Source of the DNA: Cryptomeria japonica
Taxonomy: Eukaryota; Streptophyta; Pinopsida; Cupressales; Cupressaceae
NCBI RefSeq assembly: GCF_030272615.1
Contig: NC_081407.1
Coordinates: 139,876,897 to 139,940,896 of the forward strand
Reading direction: 5' to 3'
Length of the DNA: 64,000 bases
In this document: positions 21,923 to 33,299 of the stretch, one piece after another
How positions within the stretch are numbered: the first letter of the stretch is position 1
Layout of the letters: each line of letters starts with the position of its first letter
Translations under genes and position numbers: made by a program
Notes under the pieces: generated by a model
Database searches by the model: none
Seen by the model: the letters and a program-made list of their open reading frames with translations, nothing else
Told to the model about the DNA's origin: nothing

Positions 21923-22300
21923 CTATCGTCTAGGAGTGGCGTTCTCTCATTTGGAATGCAGTGACAGACCTCATCAGGACTGCACACATTCCTAGTTCCT
22001 CACAAATATCGCACAAATCCCAGAGGAGTACATGATGACACGAGGACCTTTTCTCCCCTATTCAAATAGAGATGGAGGTCCTATGAGAGAGATTACGATA
22101 GATGGAGCATGACCTAGCTACGTCATAGACAAAGGCAACCACATACAGTGGGATCATGATGGAGAGGGATCGCAAGAGCTCCTCGCGGTCCATATCACAA
22201 TACACCCCCATGGGGCCACCCCCGCGGCCAGATCAGGAGGGAGAATCTACCCACCATCCTCCAGCTACTAGTCCTAGGGACAGGAGATGATCTTGATGTA
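21923..22300 (+). pseudogene. PMD gene, last exon remnant
   Basis: GC-richer sequence after the candidate intron contains fragments of basic and proline-rich coding text (for example RENLPTILQLLVLGTGDD) with stops. It ends before AT-rich sequence at about 22310. The assignment rests on position and composition. Confidence 0.4.
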
Positions 22301-22867
22301 TTGATGTATATATGATGATACTCATGGATATGTTATTTTAATGCTTTAAACAATATATGCATTTCTTAGATGAGAAGTAACATATGAGTGATGAACATGT
22401 ATGTCTAATTTTAATTTCCAAGTGATTGATTTCTCAATACTTTGTGATTAAATTGATACATCTGTGATTTAATTAAATAACTAAGTATTTAATCAAATGC
22501 TACTTTGATTATATAAAAGAAGAATGTACTAAACCTGAGAACTATATGACTAATGTAATTTAATTAACTCTAATTGAACATAACATGATATAATTCTACT
22601 TAACACATAAGAAATTGTATAACATGCTAGCACATATGAAATGTAAATCTATTCAATTTACATAAAATAATCCAAGACAAACAATAAAGTAATAAAACAT
22701 GCTTGTCAAGAATGAAGTAATGTAGATCAAATAATATAACATTATTTAATCCTACATACTTTAATGAAGACATGCTAACATATTACCCAATTTTGAAGAA
22801 CAAGATATAGAAATAGAACAAAAAGTAGGCTAGAAAGATGTTGAGAGAGAGAGAGAGAAAAAGAGAA
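22301..22867. other. AT-rich spacer between convergent PMD and pol
   Basis: No gene is seen. A short (GA)n run lies at 22842-22858. It separates the 3' ends of two convergent coding regions. Confidence 0.5.
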
Positions 22868-24322
22868 CTAGGCATAGTATCTACGAAGGAGCATAGCATT
22901 TATGGGTTCCTTCAGAAACGTACCTTCCACATCTACTATCCTATAAGCACCTGATCCATAGACCTCGACAACAATGTATGGTCTAAGCCAATTAGGGCTG
23001 AATTTTCCTTTCTCCTCAGGTAAGGCATTCGCGTTGCGCTGATTCTCATAAAGGACTAAATCCCCTACTGAGAAGGAACATTGAATACCCTTATCATTGT
23101 AGCTTCGTTGCAAAGTTTTATGATATGCTTGAATATGTTCGAGGGAATTTATACGCCGTTCATCGAGCGTCTCAAGTTGTTGAAGTCTTTTCTCTCTATA
23201 GGAATCATCTTCCACTATACCCCTAAGAGAAACCCTCAAAGAAAAAAATTCTAACTACAAAGGCATAATGGCATCAGCACCATAAACAAGATTATAAGGA
23301 GTACAACTCGTAGCAACATGTGCACTTGTGCGATAAGCCCACAAAGCATAGGTTAATTGAGTATGCCAATCCTTACCATGCTTGTTTATAGTCTTTCTAG
23401 GAATTTATTCAATTATCCTATTAGAAGACTCAACTTGACCATTTGATTGAGGATAATAAGGTGTAGAAAACTTATGTTGAATATGATATTTCTCAAGAAA
23501 CTTCTTCACATCCTTATTTTTGAATGACGTTCCATTATCAGAAACTAAGGCAGAAGGTATCCCAAACCGAGAAATATTTTTTTCCAAAATGAATTGACAA
23601 ATTACTTCAGTGATAGTGAATCGAAGAGGAATGGCTTCCACCCACTTCGTAAAGTAATCAATGGTAGTTATGATGAAGGTATGTCCTTGAGATGAAGGAG
23701 GAGATATTTTACCAACAAGATCCAAACCCCATGTAGAAAAGGGCCAAGATTCTACTTGAGATCGAAGCTCTTGGGCAGGGGCATGGATCAAATTGTTATG
23801 TTGTTGACACTGATGACATCGTTTAAAAAATGTAGAGGAATCATTTTCCATGGTTTTCCAATAATATCCCATTTAGAGCAATCTTTGAACTAAAGATTTA
23901 CCCCCACAAGCACCTGAATGTGCTTCCTCCAAAGCAATAGGGATTTCAGCCTTGTTTAAGCATCGAAGGAGAAGACCATTATAACCCCTCCTATAAAGAA
24001 CATTAGAAAGGATAATGTATCTATCAGCCAATTTTCGAATCCTAGCCCTAGTATTCTTATTCGCAGAGTCAAGAAAGGTACCATCACTCAAATATCTCAT
24101 GATATGCGAGTACCATTCATAAAAATCTATAATGCAACAAAATGCCACGTCACTAGGATTATAAGCAATAGCCAGGGTAGTGAGGTTGTGAATAGTGAAT
24201 TTAAGATCTACCAAGGGGTACTCTAGAGACGCAAGAGAGGCAACACATGCCATCGCATCAGCATGTCGATTATCTTTTCGAGGAACAGGCTCCATGGTAT
24301 ACAAATCAAATTTTTGCAACAA
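22868..24322 (-). pseudogene. Gypsy 1 integrase
   Basis: The order is as follows. The end of the second RNase H (LQKFDLYTMEPVPRKDNRHA) leads into the zinc-binding region (EEAHSGACGGKS … CHQCQQHNN; the second His of the usual motif is lost). The core has all three acidic positions: WGLDLVGK, VSDNGTSFKNKD and SNGQVESSNR (23405-23872). The C-terminal domain ends LGPY-like NWLRPYIVVEVYGSGAYRIV and a terminal NAMLLRRYYA at 22868. Stops at 23873 and a break at 23240-23404 interrupt a single frame. It would insert the element's cDNA. It is convergent with the PMD gene. Confidence 0.9.
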
Positions 24323-24374
24323 GGATATATCTAGATCTCTATATTGTGATAATTTGTCTTGTTTAGATTTATAA

Positions 24375-24875
24375 TCATGTCACTTGTCTTATGATTAGTT
24401 TAGAATCTCCATAAATATGTAAGTGTTTCACACTCAATGCCAAGGTTGCTTTCCTTCCAGCTATAAGAGCTTTATATTCAGCAATGTTGTTGGTACATAA
24501 GAAATTGAGGCGATATGATAAAGGAATAGGCTTTTCTTTAGGAGAGATTAAAACCACCCATGCCCCTGATCCTATATGACACTTAGAGCCATCAAATTAC
24601 AGTTCCCAATTCTCATCAACCTCAATGGAAAAAATGTATTCATCGGGAAAGGACTCTAGATTAGGTAGGGATAAGGGTGAAGGAGCATCAACTAAGTGGT
24701 CAGTCAACACTTGACCCTTTATTGCCTTTTGTGAGACAAACTTAAGGTCAAACTCAGTCAACATCATAACCCACTTAGCTAAGCGTTTAGAAAGGTCAGC
24801 TTTGGAGAAAAGATGTTTAAGAGGATCGAATTTAATGATAACATGGATTTTAGCATTCGAGAGATAATGACTCAA
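24375..24875 (-). pseudogene. Gypsy 1 RNase H pair (gypsy RNH end and archaeal-type RNH)
   Basis: The first part (24597-24875) is the end of the gypsy RNase H/connection (LSKRLAKWVMMLTEFDLKFV and IKGQVLTDHLVDAPS). The second (24375-24557) is an archaeal-type RNase H with NNIAEYKALIAGRKATL and HLHIYGDSKLIIRQV, containing the conserved Glu and Asp. Two RNase H domains in tandem mark the Tat/Ogre lineage. A stop and a phase change separate it from integrase. Confidence 0.85.
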
Positions 24876-24935
24876 CTTTTGAGTTGCAAAGACTAAAGCA
24901 AGGCATTGTCTTTCTATTGCATCCCACCTCTGAAT

Positions 24936-26627
24936 CTAAGCCAATAAGGTTGCAAGAGCTTGAGTGGAAGCAACGGTGTATAGAAGAAAAGGCTTACTAG
25001 GATCAGTAGGTTGAAGAATAGGAGGATTGGCCAAATAGGTTTTTAGGTCTTCAAATGGTTGGCGACAATCCTCATTCCATTGGAAAGATATTCTTTTTAA
25101 GCAATTATGTGATGGGAAAGGTACGATCCACAAGTTGAGAGATGAACCTACGAATAGCTTGGATCCTTCCTTGCAAACCTTTTAGTTTGGAAACATTCGT
25201 AGGAGGTGGAATGTCAACAATAGCATCTATCTTTTTCGTATCCACCTCAATGCCACGATGTGAAACTATGAATCCTAATAGTTTTCCACTATCAACACCA
25301 AAAACACATTTTTGGGGATTCAAATGCATGTTATACTTACAAATTCTCTCAAAGATTTGACAAAGGATCTTAACATGATCTGTACGAAGAACGGATTTGG
25401 CTAAGACTTCATCAACGTAATCTTCTAAGGTTTTATACATATAGTCATGGAAGATGAGAGTCATAGTACGTCGATAGGTTGCGCTTGCATTTTTCAATTC
25501 AAAAGACATCACAATCCAACAAAATGTACCCCTAGGGGTGGTAAAAGCAGATTTATATTGATCTTGAGGATTAATGAAGATTTGATTACATCCTAAGAAA
25601 CCATCCATAAAGGATAATAAAGCATGCCCTAGTCCAAATCCACTATCATATCGATATTCAAGAGAGGAAAGTCATCCTTTAAAGAGGCCTTATTTAAATC
25701 ATGAAAATCCATACACATCCTAATCTTGTTTTCAGCTTTAACCATAGCCACAATGTTTGAAATCCATGGGGAATAATCAATAGGATGAATGAATCCAGCA
25801 TCCAATTGTTTTTCAATCTCAGCTTTAACAAGTAATGCCATTTTAGGGTGAATCTTTCGAATCTTTTGCTTCATGGGTTTAGCATTAGGAATTAGGACAA
25901 TGTTATGAGTGACAATCTTAGGATCTATGCCAGGCATGTCAGAATATATCCAAGCAAAGATCTCAAGAAATTCATGTAACAACTCGAAATATTGTTTTCG
26001 CTCTTCTTTGTCAAGGAAATTCCCTCTCTTGATGATTTTATCTGCAACACAAGGATCCATCTTGATATCAATGGTGTCATTTATTGGGAGATTTCTTTTT
26101 TGAGGAGCATCTTTTAATTGAGGAAATTCTTTAACTATCTCATCATTATTTCTTTCTTTTTCAAAGTAACCTTCCGCATTTAGACAATAGGGAAAACTGC
26201 AATTATGGTGATAATGAGGAAGGTTGTCATAAGCTCCCAAGAATTCAGCTAAGGAATCATCGGTAGAAAAAACATCCAAAGCAAAGACACAAGAAGGGTC
26301 AGAGTCAATATATTCCAGATATTTTAGTGAGAGAGAAGCAGGAATGACATTAACACTAATAGATGGTCTCTTAGAGGCTTTAGTATGCTTGAAAGGATCA
26401 TAACCAAGCCCAAATGTCATATCATGAAATTTGTTTTCCAAGGGAACCTTAATCCCTTGTTCTTGAGCACCACATCCATTTCCATTATATCCACACCTAG
26501 CTAAGATGTGAAAACCAGGACCATAAAAGTTAGTCATTTCTGAAGAAGAAGGAGGATTTTCAAAAAGTGAAGAATCAAAATCCTCTAGACCAAAAACAAA
26601 GGGAGATGAAGTCTGAGAAGCCGCCAC
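24936..26627 (-). pseudogene. Gypsy 1 reverse transcriptase with N-terminal linker and G-patch-like segment
   Basis: The ORF at 25629-26627 opens with a linker. At residues 33-80 it has a glycine-rich G-patch-like segment (GPGFHILARCGYNGNG … FGLGYDPFK). It then runs into RT (SDMPGIDPKIVTHNI, IRKIHPKMALLVKAEIEKQL, MCMDFHDLNKASLKDDFP). After a frameshift, RT continues at 25105-25608 with MDGFLGCNQIFINPQD, LEDYVDEVLAKSV and NPQKCVFGVDSGKLLGFIVS. The catalytic YVDD is YVDE here and GxxMxF is SFELKNA, so the enzyme would be inactive. The connection domain goes on at 24936-25133. Confidence 0.9.
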
Positions 26628-26762
26628 AAAGTTATTACTCAGTGGCCCAGATAAAGTAGATTTCTTTTTAGGTTCTTCTTCTTCTTTCTTCTTTTCAACC
26701 TTAGGTTCTTTAGGGGGAATTATGTATTCCCCTGCAAAAGTAGGATTGAAATCAAGGGATCC

Positions 26763-27341
26763 CTAATCATCTTCTACAAGAATCTTTTCAAGAGAGAAAG
26801 TGTTCTCAATCGTAGATTCGAGATGGGAAGACTCTTCCTCAAGAACCTTAGGTCCACTTGAGGAAGTATTGGGAATCAATTCAGAAATAGGAGACAGGTT
26901 TGATGAACTGGACACACTAATCAGACTAGAAGCTTTAGAGGAATTGTCTAAGATAGTTGGGGAAGAATTTATTGAAGAGGATTTAGAACTTGATGTTTGT
27001 AAACAAGCCTTGAATCTTGTGTCACCTAACAAGGTGCATATTGTATTGTTGTGAATGAATTTGATTTGACTATGCAATGTAGAGGGAAAAACTTGCATAC
27101 TATGAATCCAAGGTCTCCCTAGCAATAAGTTGTATGTCAACCCTCTAGACATGACATGGATAGGTGTAGGTAAAGTAACAGGACCTACCTTAACAGGAAA
27201 GGGGATCATACCTAGTGAAGATTTAGCAACATTGTCAAAGCCACAAATGGTAAGAGAATCGAGCTTAATAAGAGATGTATCAACATTAATCTTATGAAAC
27301 AAGTTAATGCTACAAACATTAAGGCTAGAACCATTATCCAC
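26763..27341 (-). pseudogene. Gypsy 1 aspartic protease
   Basis: The active-site region is MDNGSSLNVCSINLFHK, a DNGS form of the usual D[ST]G common in Tat elements. The flap and second half read YNLLLGRPWIHSMQVFPSTL, diagnostic of plant gypsy proteases. A Ser-rich linker follows. It processes the polyprotein. A stop separates it from the upstream ORF (27342-27475) and from RT downstream. Confidence 0.85.
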
Positions 27342-27475
27342 TAGTGTTCATCTTATCGCACTATAATTTATGATAACCATAATCATCAAGCGATCATACT
27401 GTCGTTGAATTTCACTAGAGGGCAGCTCGTCTTGTGTAAACGCAATCTGAGCCTTAGGTACTATAATAGAGTGAA

Positions 27476-28393
27476 TCAAATATTATTAGATGTCACTGTG
27501 GATGGGGCATTCAATGTTTTCAAGGAATCTTGTAGCATTTCATGATGAGTCAAGGAAGTTTGAAGCAAAACCCAAAGGGATATCTTGGCAGGAGTAGCTT
27601 TAAGTTGCTCAACAAGATCATATTCCTTACCAAGGGTTTGTGAAATGTGAGGTGCTTGAGGAAGAATGGGTTGAGAATCAAGTAGAGGAGTCGGAACAAC
27701 CGGAAGAGGGTTACATTGCCTATTGTTTCTTGTGTTATAGGTATGGGCAACTGTATTATAACTCTCCTTAGTTAGTTGTCTAGCATAGCTATAAGGACTC
27801 TTAGTGGGATTCCTTCCTTGAACTGTAATGATAGGTTTGTTTGGAGTGCTACAGGAATCATGACTATATCCACCTTGAGCCATGAAAAGAGGTTGATTAG
27901 GAATAGGTGAAGTTAGAGAAGAACACACACCTTGGACAACAAAAAGTGGTTTCCTATGTTCATTCACATTGATCATATTGATTAACCTTTTAGATGCATT
28001 ATTCTTGTTTGAAAGTTTAGGCAAAGACATAAAGTCATCAAGGGCATCATCCAATAAAGTATGGTCACAGTGATTGAAAGGCTTATCTTTGGACACAAAA
28101 GGAGACATAAATTCATAGAGGGAATCATGAGAGTCAACCATGTTTCTAGATCTAGTGGAGGAGTTGATAGGAATGTACTCATGAGAGGGATCATTCAACT
28201 TATCTTTCTCATCACCACGAAATGGCATAGTAACAAGGTTGATTAATTTTTGGCAAAATGAGGGTTTAGAAGGCTTAGGGTTCAAAAACTCATCTAGAGA
28301 TTTATCTAATTCATCCTTACTAAACTCATAATCAACAAAATTTCATACATCATCAAAAGCATGAACATCTTGCAAATAGAAATCTAACATTTT
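27476..28393 (-). pseudogene. Gypsy 1 first ORF, lacking a gag core
   Basis: The frame starts MLDFYLQDVHAFDDV near 28393, passes one TGA, continues through LDEFLNPKPSKPSFCQKLIN and ends in a pre-protease segment, EYDLVEQLKATPAKISLWVL, that matches QYNLVEQLDKTPALISILEL of gypsy 2 (around 61440). There is no Retrotrans_gag core and no CCHC or CEFH-type zinc site, although gypsy 2 has both before the same segment. The LTR and primer site lie about 150 bp upstream of the Met, so gag is missing rather than displaced. Confidence 0.65.
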
Positions 28394-28545
28394 AAAATAA
28401 AAATTGCATGAAACTCAAACAGACAATGCAAGGAAAATGAAAGAAACCTATCCTTTTTCTTCTTTTTTTTTAATGGTTTTGAAAGCAAATGAAATAAACT
28501 AGATCTATCTCTAACAATTAAATGCAATGAAAATGAAATTGGATT

Positions 28546-28563
28546 CATGTCAGGTTCACCAAA
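28546..28563 (-). other. Candidate primer-binding site of gypsy 1
   Basis: The minus strand reads TTTGGTGAACCTGACATG two or three bases after the LTR end …CTACACA. The TGG start and position are right; I do not assign the tRNA. Confidence 0.5.
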
Positions 28564-28565
28564 GA

Positions 28566-29744
28566 TGTGTAGGGGAAAAAGTGAGACTAAGTATGGAAAC
28601 CCTAATCCCACTCTCATACACACTCATGGAATACGAAAGAGCCTAGGGAGGTAATGCACGTCGGCTAAATCTTATGAGAAAGAGAGATTCATGGATTACC
28701 TCTTAGGTTTTCTATTCCTTTGTTGTAAATGATAGAGAGGAATGATGCAAAATGCAATTTAACCTAGAATGCAGGTAAGCAAGCAAACCCTAATCTGAGA
28801 ATGCAGATCAAAGAAGAACTGATATACAGCTGAAAAGTATAGATCAGAAGGAAAAATAAGAGGTGCACTTGTGTCTGAAATCTAAGTAGAAATTTTTGGG
28901 ACCAAGGTGCCACGCCATTGTCCCGATTCTGCACTTCTGGAGCTGCAATTGACAGGATGGATTTTCGAGCCTACAAAGTGTTGTTCTGCCCAGTCCTACT
29001 GACAGAGGGCAGGACCATCATGCCATGCCACTATCATGGGCAAGACCAGGGAACCACACCCCTATCCTTGGAGTTTTTATTGAGATCTGCAACCCATAAC
29101 TGTCCCTGTGTGCTCTTCTGATCTTGAAACTTCCAGTGACACTCGGATCCGAACCTGTACCTGAAGCTAAAAAAGAGGGTTTGGGTGGCTATATAGGGTT
29201 TTGCCTTAGTCAAAACCTTGTGTTAGTGATTTCCACCTCCACAAATAGTCGATAATGTACTGAAAATGTGTGTGCAAGAACCTTGTGTGTGTGCAAGATC
29301 TTAAGATGAAAGCAAACAATCTAGAGCAACCCTAAAGAGTAAACCCTAATTGCTTATAATTGACAAAGTAAATGCTCTAAATCCACAATGCAAAGTGATC
29401 TAAAGCATGAATGTGAATCAAAATGAAGCTTATGCAAAGATATGAAAACAACATGAAATCGTACCCAACCCCAAGGGAGAGGTACAATCCAACCGTCAGT
29501 CAGTGATCTCCTATTGTTCTTCTACATCTTCAAAAGCCCCCAATTGATAAAATGATGCTTAATGAATGTTTGATGGATGAATGTTGAATGTTGTTGAAGA
29601 CTTCAAAGATCTACTCTTTCACTGCAAAGAAGACTCTAATACTCCAAAAACCTTCTCTTAGATTCTTAGAAGAAGAACACTCCAAATGAAGAAAGAGAGC
29701 TCTTAAGTATGAAACCCTATAGCTTAATTTCATGTTTAGGCACA
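28566..29744 (-). repeat. Gypsy 1 5' LTR, truncated at its U3 end
   Basis: TGTGTAGGGGAAAAAG at 28566 begins the match to 16508. The match ends at catgtttagg (about 29744), corresponding to about 18668 in the 3' LTR. Roughly 480 bp of the U3 side present in the 3' LTR are missing here, and the copia gag starts at once. The MITE site is empty. Confidence 0.85.
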
Positions 29745-29996
29745 CAAGAGGGCTTCTCTAGCTCTACAATCATTCTCAATATCCTTATCCAAGTTTGTCG
29801 GTAGAGGATTTCCAGATGTCAGATTAAAAGGGGCTACACCATTCTCAGTGATCTCTCATATTTCCTTACGAAGGCATCTCAGATGAGTCTCCATCTGAAT
29901 CTTCCATACTCTGTAATTTTTTCCATCAAGCCTAGGAATTTCTCTCTGGAAGATAGTTGTAGATGAACTAGATGAACTTAAATTGTTAGATGTCAT
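29745..29996 (-). pseudogene. Copia A gag N-terminus
   Basis: The frame starts MTSNNLSSSSSTTIF at 29996 and reads REIPRLDGKNYRVWKIQMET and IENDCRAREALLC, then ends at the gypsy 1 edge. It corresponds to residues 1 to about 85 of the copy at 11424-12179. The next roughly eleven residues (CALSGQQIMGLTD region) are absent at both edges of the gypsy insertion; the remainder of gag is at 15444-16507. Confidence 0.85.
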
Positions 29997-30035
29997 AGGA
30001 TCTTCCTCAAGCGGTTAAGCTTTTGCGGAGAGGAC

Positions 30036-30053
30036 CAGAGCTCTGATACCAAT
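30036..30053 (-). other. Primer-binding site of copia A, tRNA-iMet
   Basis: The minus strand reads TTGGTATCAGAGCTCTGG directly after the LTR end CTAACA. Confidence 0.9.
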
Positions 30054-31219
30054 TGTTAGATAGCTCAAATAACCGGAGGACAACTGAGAGGGTGGGTGAA
30101 TCAATTGTCACTAGATTACCGAAATTTTAAGCATTTAAAACTTTATTACCAGAACATATAAGATCAATACCGGAATAACTAATATACCAATTAAGCACAA
30201 GCAACAAATAGAGAATAGTTACCATCCACATGACACCAAGATTTGTACGTGGAAAACCCGGTAAAGGGAAAACCACAGTGGGAAGCCTACCCACAGTCAG
30301 ATAATACTTCTATAGTAAGTACATGATTACAAATTGAGGATCTTGCACTTACAGGAAGGCCAACAACCTAGAGCACACTGCTCATTACAAAAGGAGTCTC
30401 ACTGACTACATAAGAAATCCAAACTACAATCTGGAAAGAAGAATGGACTGCAATAATAGCATCTCCTATGTCTGAATACAATTCTGGTTAAGCTCAATAC
30501 TGGAGGCCTTAAACCTCTTGCATAAACCCAACTCGATCACCTATTATCGACCAAATCCTCTGCATGAATGATTATTACATTATTCGCTTGCATACCATGA
30601 TCTACAATGAGATCGTACACATATATGCAAACCCTAGACCTTAAACAATTAGGTCGGCCACCCAGATAATAAAACCTATTACATAATTATAAAACATGTC
30701 ATCTTGAGCCCAAACAAATATCATCCAACCCATAAGTCATCTTGGAAACACATCGAGAAGTTCCAACAACATGTTACATTAAGTCGGTCCATAACTTAGA
30801 TAGCACCGGACCCAATTTAGGTCCACACATGCTAAAGCAATGATCCTAATTAGTCAAGGCTTGAACACAATCACCATTAGAGTCCTGAATCCCTTCTAGA
30901 AGTTGCACCAACACCACTTGTGCATAATATCAAAAGATCTTCAATAAAGCTCGGTCGATGAGACCCTCACCGGATCAATAAACCAGGCTTACCATCATAT
31001 AAGATAGCATCCAATCACCAAATCAATACCAATTGATTGAACATATATTTGAATAGCATGAATAGAAGACCTAAGCCAAAGCATACTCGATCAACATGAT
31101 CTTACCAACCAGAAACCAATCATCCTACCGAGACCAACTAGATATCAGTAAACAGCCAAAGCAGCTAGTGTTGACATCAGTGACAAAACATCATAATCAA
31201 TTCCATAAAATTGCCAACA
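30054..31219 (-). repeat. Copia A 5' LTR
   Basis: This 1166-bp LTR has intact ends on the minus strand: TGTTGGCAATTT at 31219 and CTAACA at 30054. It pairs with 12237-13430. The flank 31220-31224 (aagac) would be one copy of a target duplication; the partner is lost because the left end of the array is truncated. Confidence 0.9.
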
Positions 31220-31224
31220 AAAGA

Positions 31225-32341
31225 CACTGTACAGGTCATCTCATGTTATCATTGATGACAACCGAATTTATATATCTCATCCGCAGTGATTAGTCTTCAT
31301 ACATCGGAAGTCACTTTGAAGATTTGGTTATGTCCAGTGAGTTAGAACAATGCATCCGACAAAATGTAGTATTTTGGTTGGTATTTCATTTTTGTTGAAT
31401 ATTTTGTGTTGTAGAGCTAGAGGAAGATAATTAGATGTCTAGAGTACCTTATTCTAGAATCTTAGCCTCCAGTGATGATTGTCGTATGAGTTAGAAGATA
31501 CGATGTACAAGTGTTTTTGGGTTGAACAGTGTGGTATGACCGTTTTGAATAGTTGATTGTTATGCGGAATCGATGGAGTAATTTGGGTGATTGTTTTTGT
31601 GATCGAGGATGTTTAGCCAACATTTGGAAAGTGTGTGGATAATTCTTTTTGGTCTGCATATGCATTGGAGTTTAGATTCAGCTGACTATGTATGCATGTT
31701 TCATTGTATGTTATGTGCTCTTGGAGCCGACATGTAGAAGACCTAATTTCATGTTGTGAAATATAAGACTGATGGATATGATCATTTTGGACATCAATAG
31801 AGGTGTGGAAAGTGTTTTTGATCGAGTGTGTGCAGTTTCATGTGCACAAGTGAGGGATTTGTGCTCTAGAATAATGTTGAACAGTGGATCAAAGGAGTGT
31901 AGCAGAGTAGTGTGAGATTATGTGTTTTTTGCTTAACCAAAACTGTACTTTGGCATTTGTAGATGTTTTTTTTCAGTTCGGACATTCCAATTATCTTTTG
32001 TAAAAGATATTGTAAGACATTGAGTCTTCCTAGGGTTGTAGCCCTTGATATTTTAAGAAGTGAGATCTAGGCAGTGTGCCTGAATGCATGTGCATTCTCA
32101 ATGTAATATTTATATACTTCTATAAAGTATATGTATATTGTGGGTCTCATCCCCAACGTGGTTTTTCCATTCTCCACTTATTAAATATTGGTGTTATGGT
32201 GTTGTTGTTGATTGCTTTTTGTTTCAATATATTTACTTTGTTTATTTGCATTAAATGGTTGAAAGAACAAGTTAATAATGTTAAAAATTGCACAACACTA
32301 ATTCAACCCCCCCCCCCCCTCCTAGTGTTCCTTGATTCCAA
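31225..32341 (+). repeat. Plus-strand LTR fragment
   Basis: The right end TTGATTCCAACA (32341) and the preceding cccaacgtggtttttcc block are typical of the copia LTRs here. A 14-base C run precedes the end. The left start is lost where copia A inserted, near 31220. No internal sequence follows on the right, so it is probably a former solo LTR inserted in the minus-strand aORF. Confidence 0.65.
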
Positions 32342-32824
32342 CACTCCACACTTATTACTTCTATTATTAAAAACCCTCCTCAATGAATCTTGCATACTAG
32401 TCCCTTGAAAGATATAAACCAGGTCTTGGTGTAGGCCCCAAAATTATTTCTTTTTGCTCTCCACTTCATCCAATTGTTCAATAATTTATTGGTTTAGGGT
32501 TTTAACATCAATTGTTGTAGCTAGTGGGGTTTGAGTAGGTGGTGGAGCTTGTGCAGGTGGTGGGTTTTGAATAAATTATGGAATTTTAGTAGGTTTTGAG
32601 GCAAAGTATTTCTTCTTCTTAGGCTTTGAACCCTCGGCCTATTGAGGATTTTGTTCTGGAACTAGTTCGGTGATGATTTGAGCAACAGGGTGAGATTGGG
32701 CACTAGGTGGGGTTTCTGTGATCTTTTGGGTGATGAATTTCTTTATTTAGGGCTTCGAGATCTATCCTTGTTCGAGAGTTTTCCCAGTAGTTGGGCCAAT
32801 CATGGTCTTTCTTTTGGGAGCCAT
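32342..32824 (-). pseudogene. Coiled-coil additional ORF, N-terminal half
   Basis: The frame starts MAPKRKTMIGPTTGKTLEQG at 32824, with five stops (TAG/TAA) in about 160 codons. It is Lys/Pro/Gln-rich (PKKKKYFASKP, NPPPAQAPPPTQTP) and then helical (IIEQLDEVESKKK and QDLVYIFQGTSMQDSLRRVF). It stops where a plus-strand LTR begins. The coiled-coil frame at 8915-10405 has no N-terminus and would follow naturally, so I infer one gene split by the LTR and the copia array. Confidence 0.5.
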
Positions 32825-33299
32825 TTCTTGATCTAGGGCTTAGGAATCTCTTTAATTTGTAAGCTTTTTAAAAACTATATGACCAACTCACAAAATTCAC
32901 AGACTAAATCAAAAAGAATTTGGGGTGGCAATACTACTTCCTTGTTCTCTGAAAGCACTGTCAGATAATTATATTGTTGTAAATTCACCTTCTTCACCTA
33001 GAACTCTTCTTGCTTGATATCTTGAATGTATGGTGAGCAAATGAATTGTGAAAAAATGATTTTATTTCTCATAGGTAGCACTAAGTTTATTTGCCATTAA
33101 TTTGTTTCATGTGAATGCTATTGGTTGGTGGCCTCAAAATTTGAACTCCACCCTTGATTTATAAATGGACTATCGAGATGAAACTTTGACCTTAGCTAAC
33201 TTGCTAATGTGGTGGCCTTTTGTCCTTTTCACCTTCCCTTTTCCCTTCTTTCACTTCATCTTGCTACCGCTCACCGCCTTTTTCTTTCTTATTTTAATA
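32825..33299. other. Leader of the minus-strand aORF, no gene seen
   Basis: No coding signal or LTR edge is recognisable. A plus-strand ORF at 33165 runs into the tandem repeats and is judged a chance opening. Confidence 0.4.

Larger units (their letters stand above)
16508..29744 (-). mobile_element. Gypsy element 1, Tat lineage, inserted in copia gag
   Basis: A 3' LTR at 16508-19154 (with a MITE inside) and a 5' LTR at 28566-29744 share long, closely similar sequence (about one mismatch per 11 bases by eye). Between them on the minus strand lie a gag-less leader ORF, aspartic protease, G-patch-like segment, RT, two RNase H domains and integrase; on the plus strand, near the 3' LTR, lies a PMD pseudogene. 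The dual RNase H and long 3' region fit the Tat/Ogre lineage of Ty3/gypsy. The element interrupts the copia gag: one part ends at 16507 and the other starts at 29745, with about 30 bp of gag missing and no target-site duplication, so the 29744 edge is a later deletion. Confidence 0.9.

Noticed and set aside
26800-27054. Plus-strand ORF over the gypsy 1 protease
   Set aside because: Shadow of the protease linker on the opposite strand.
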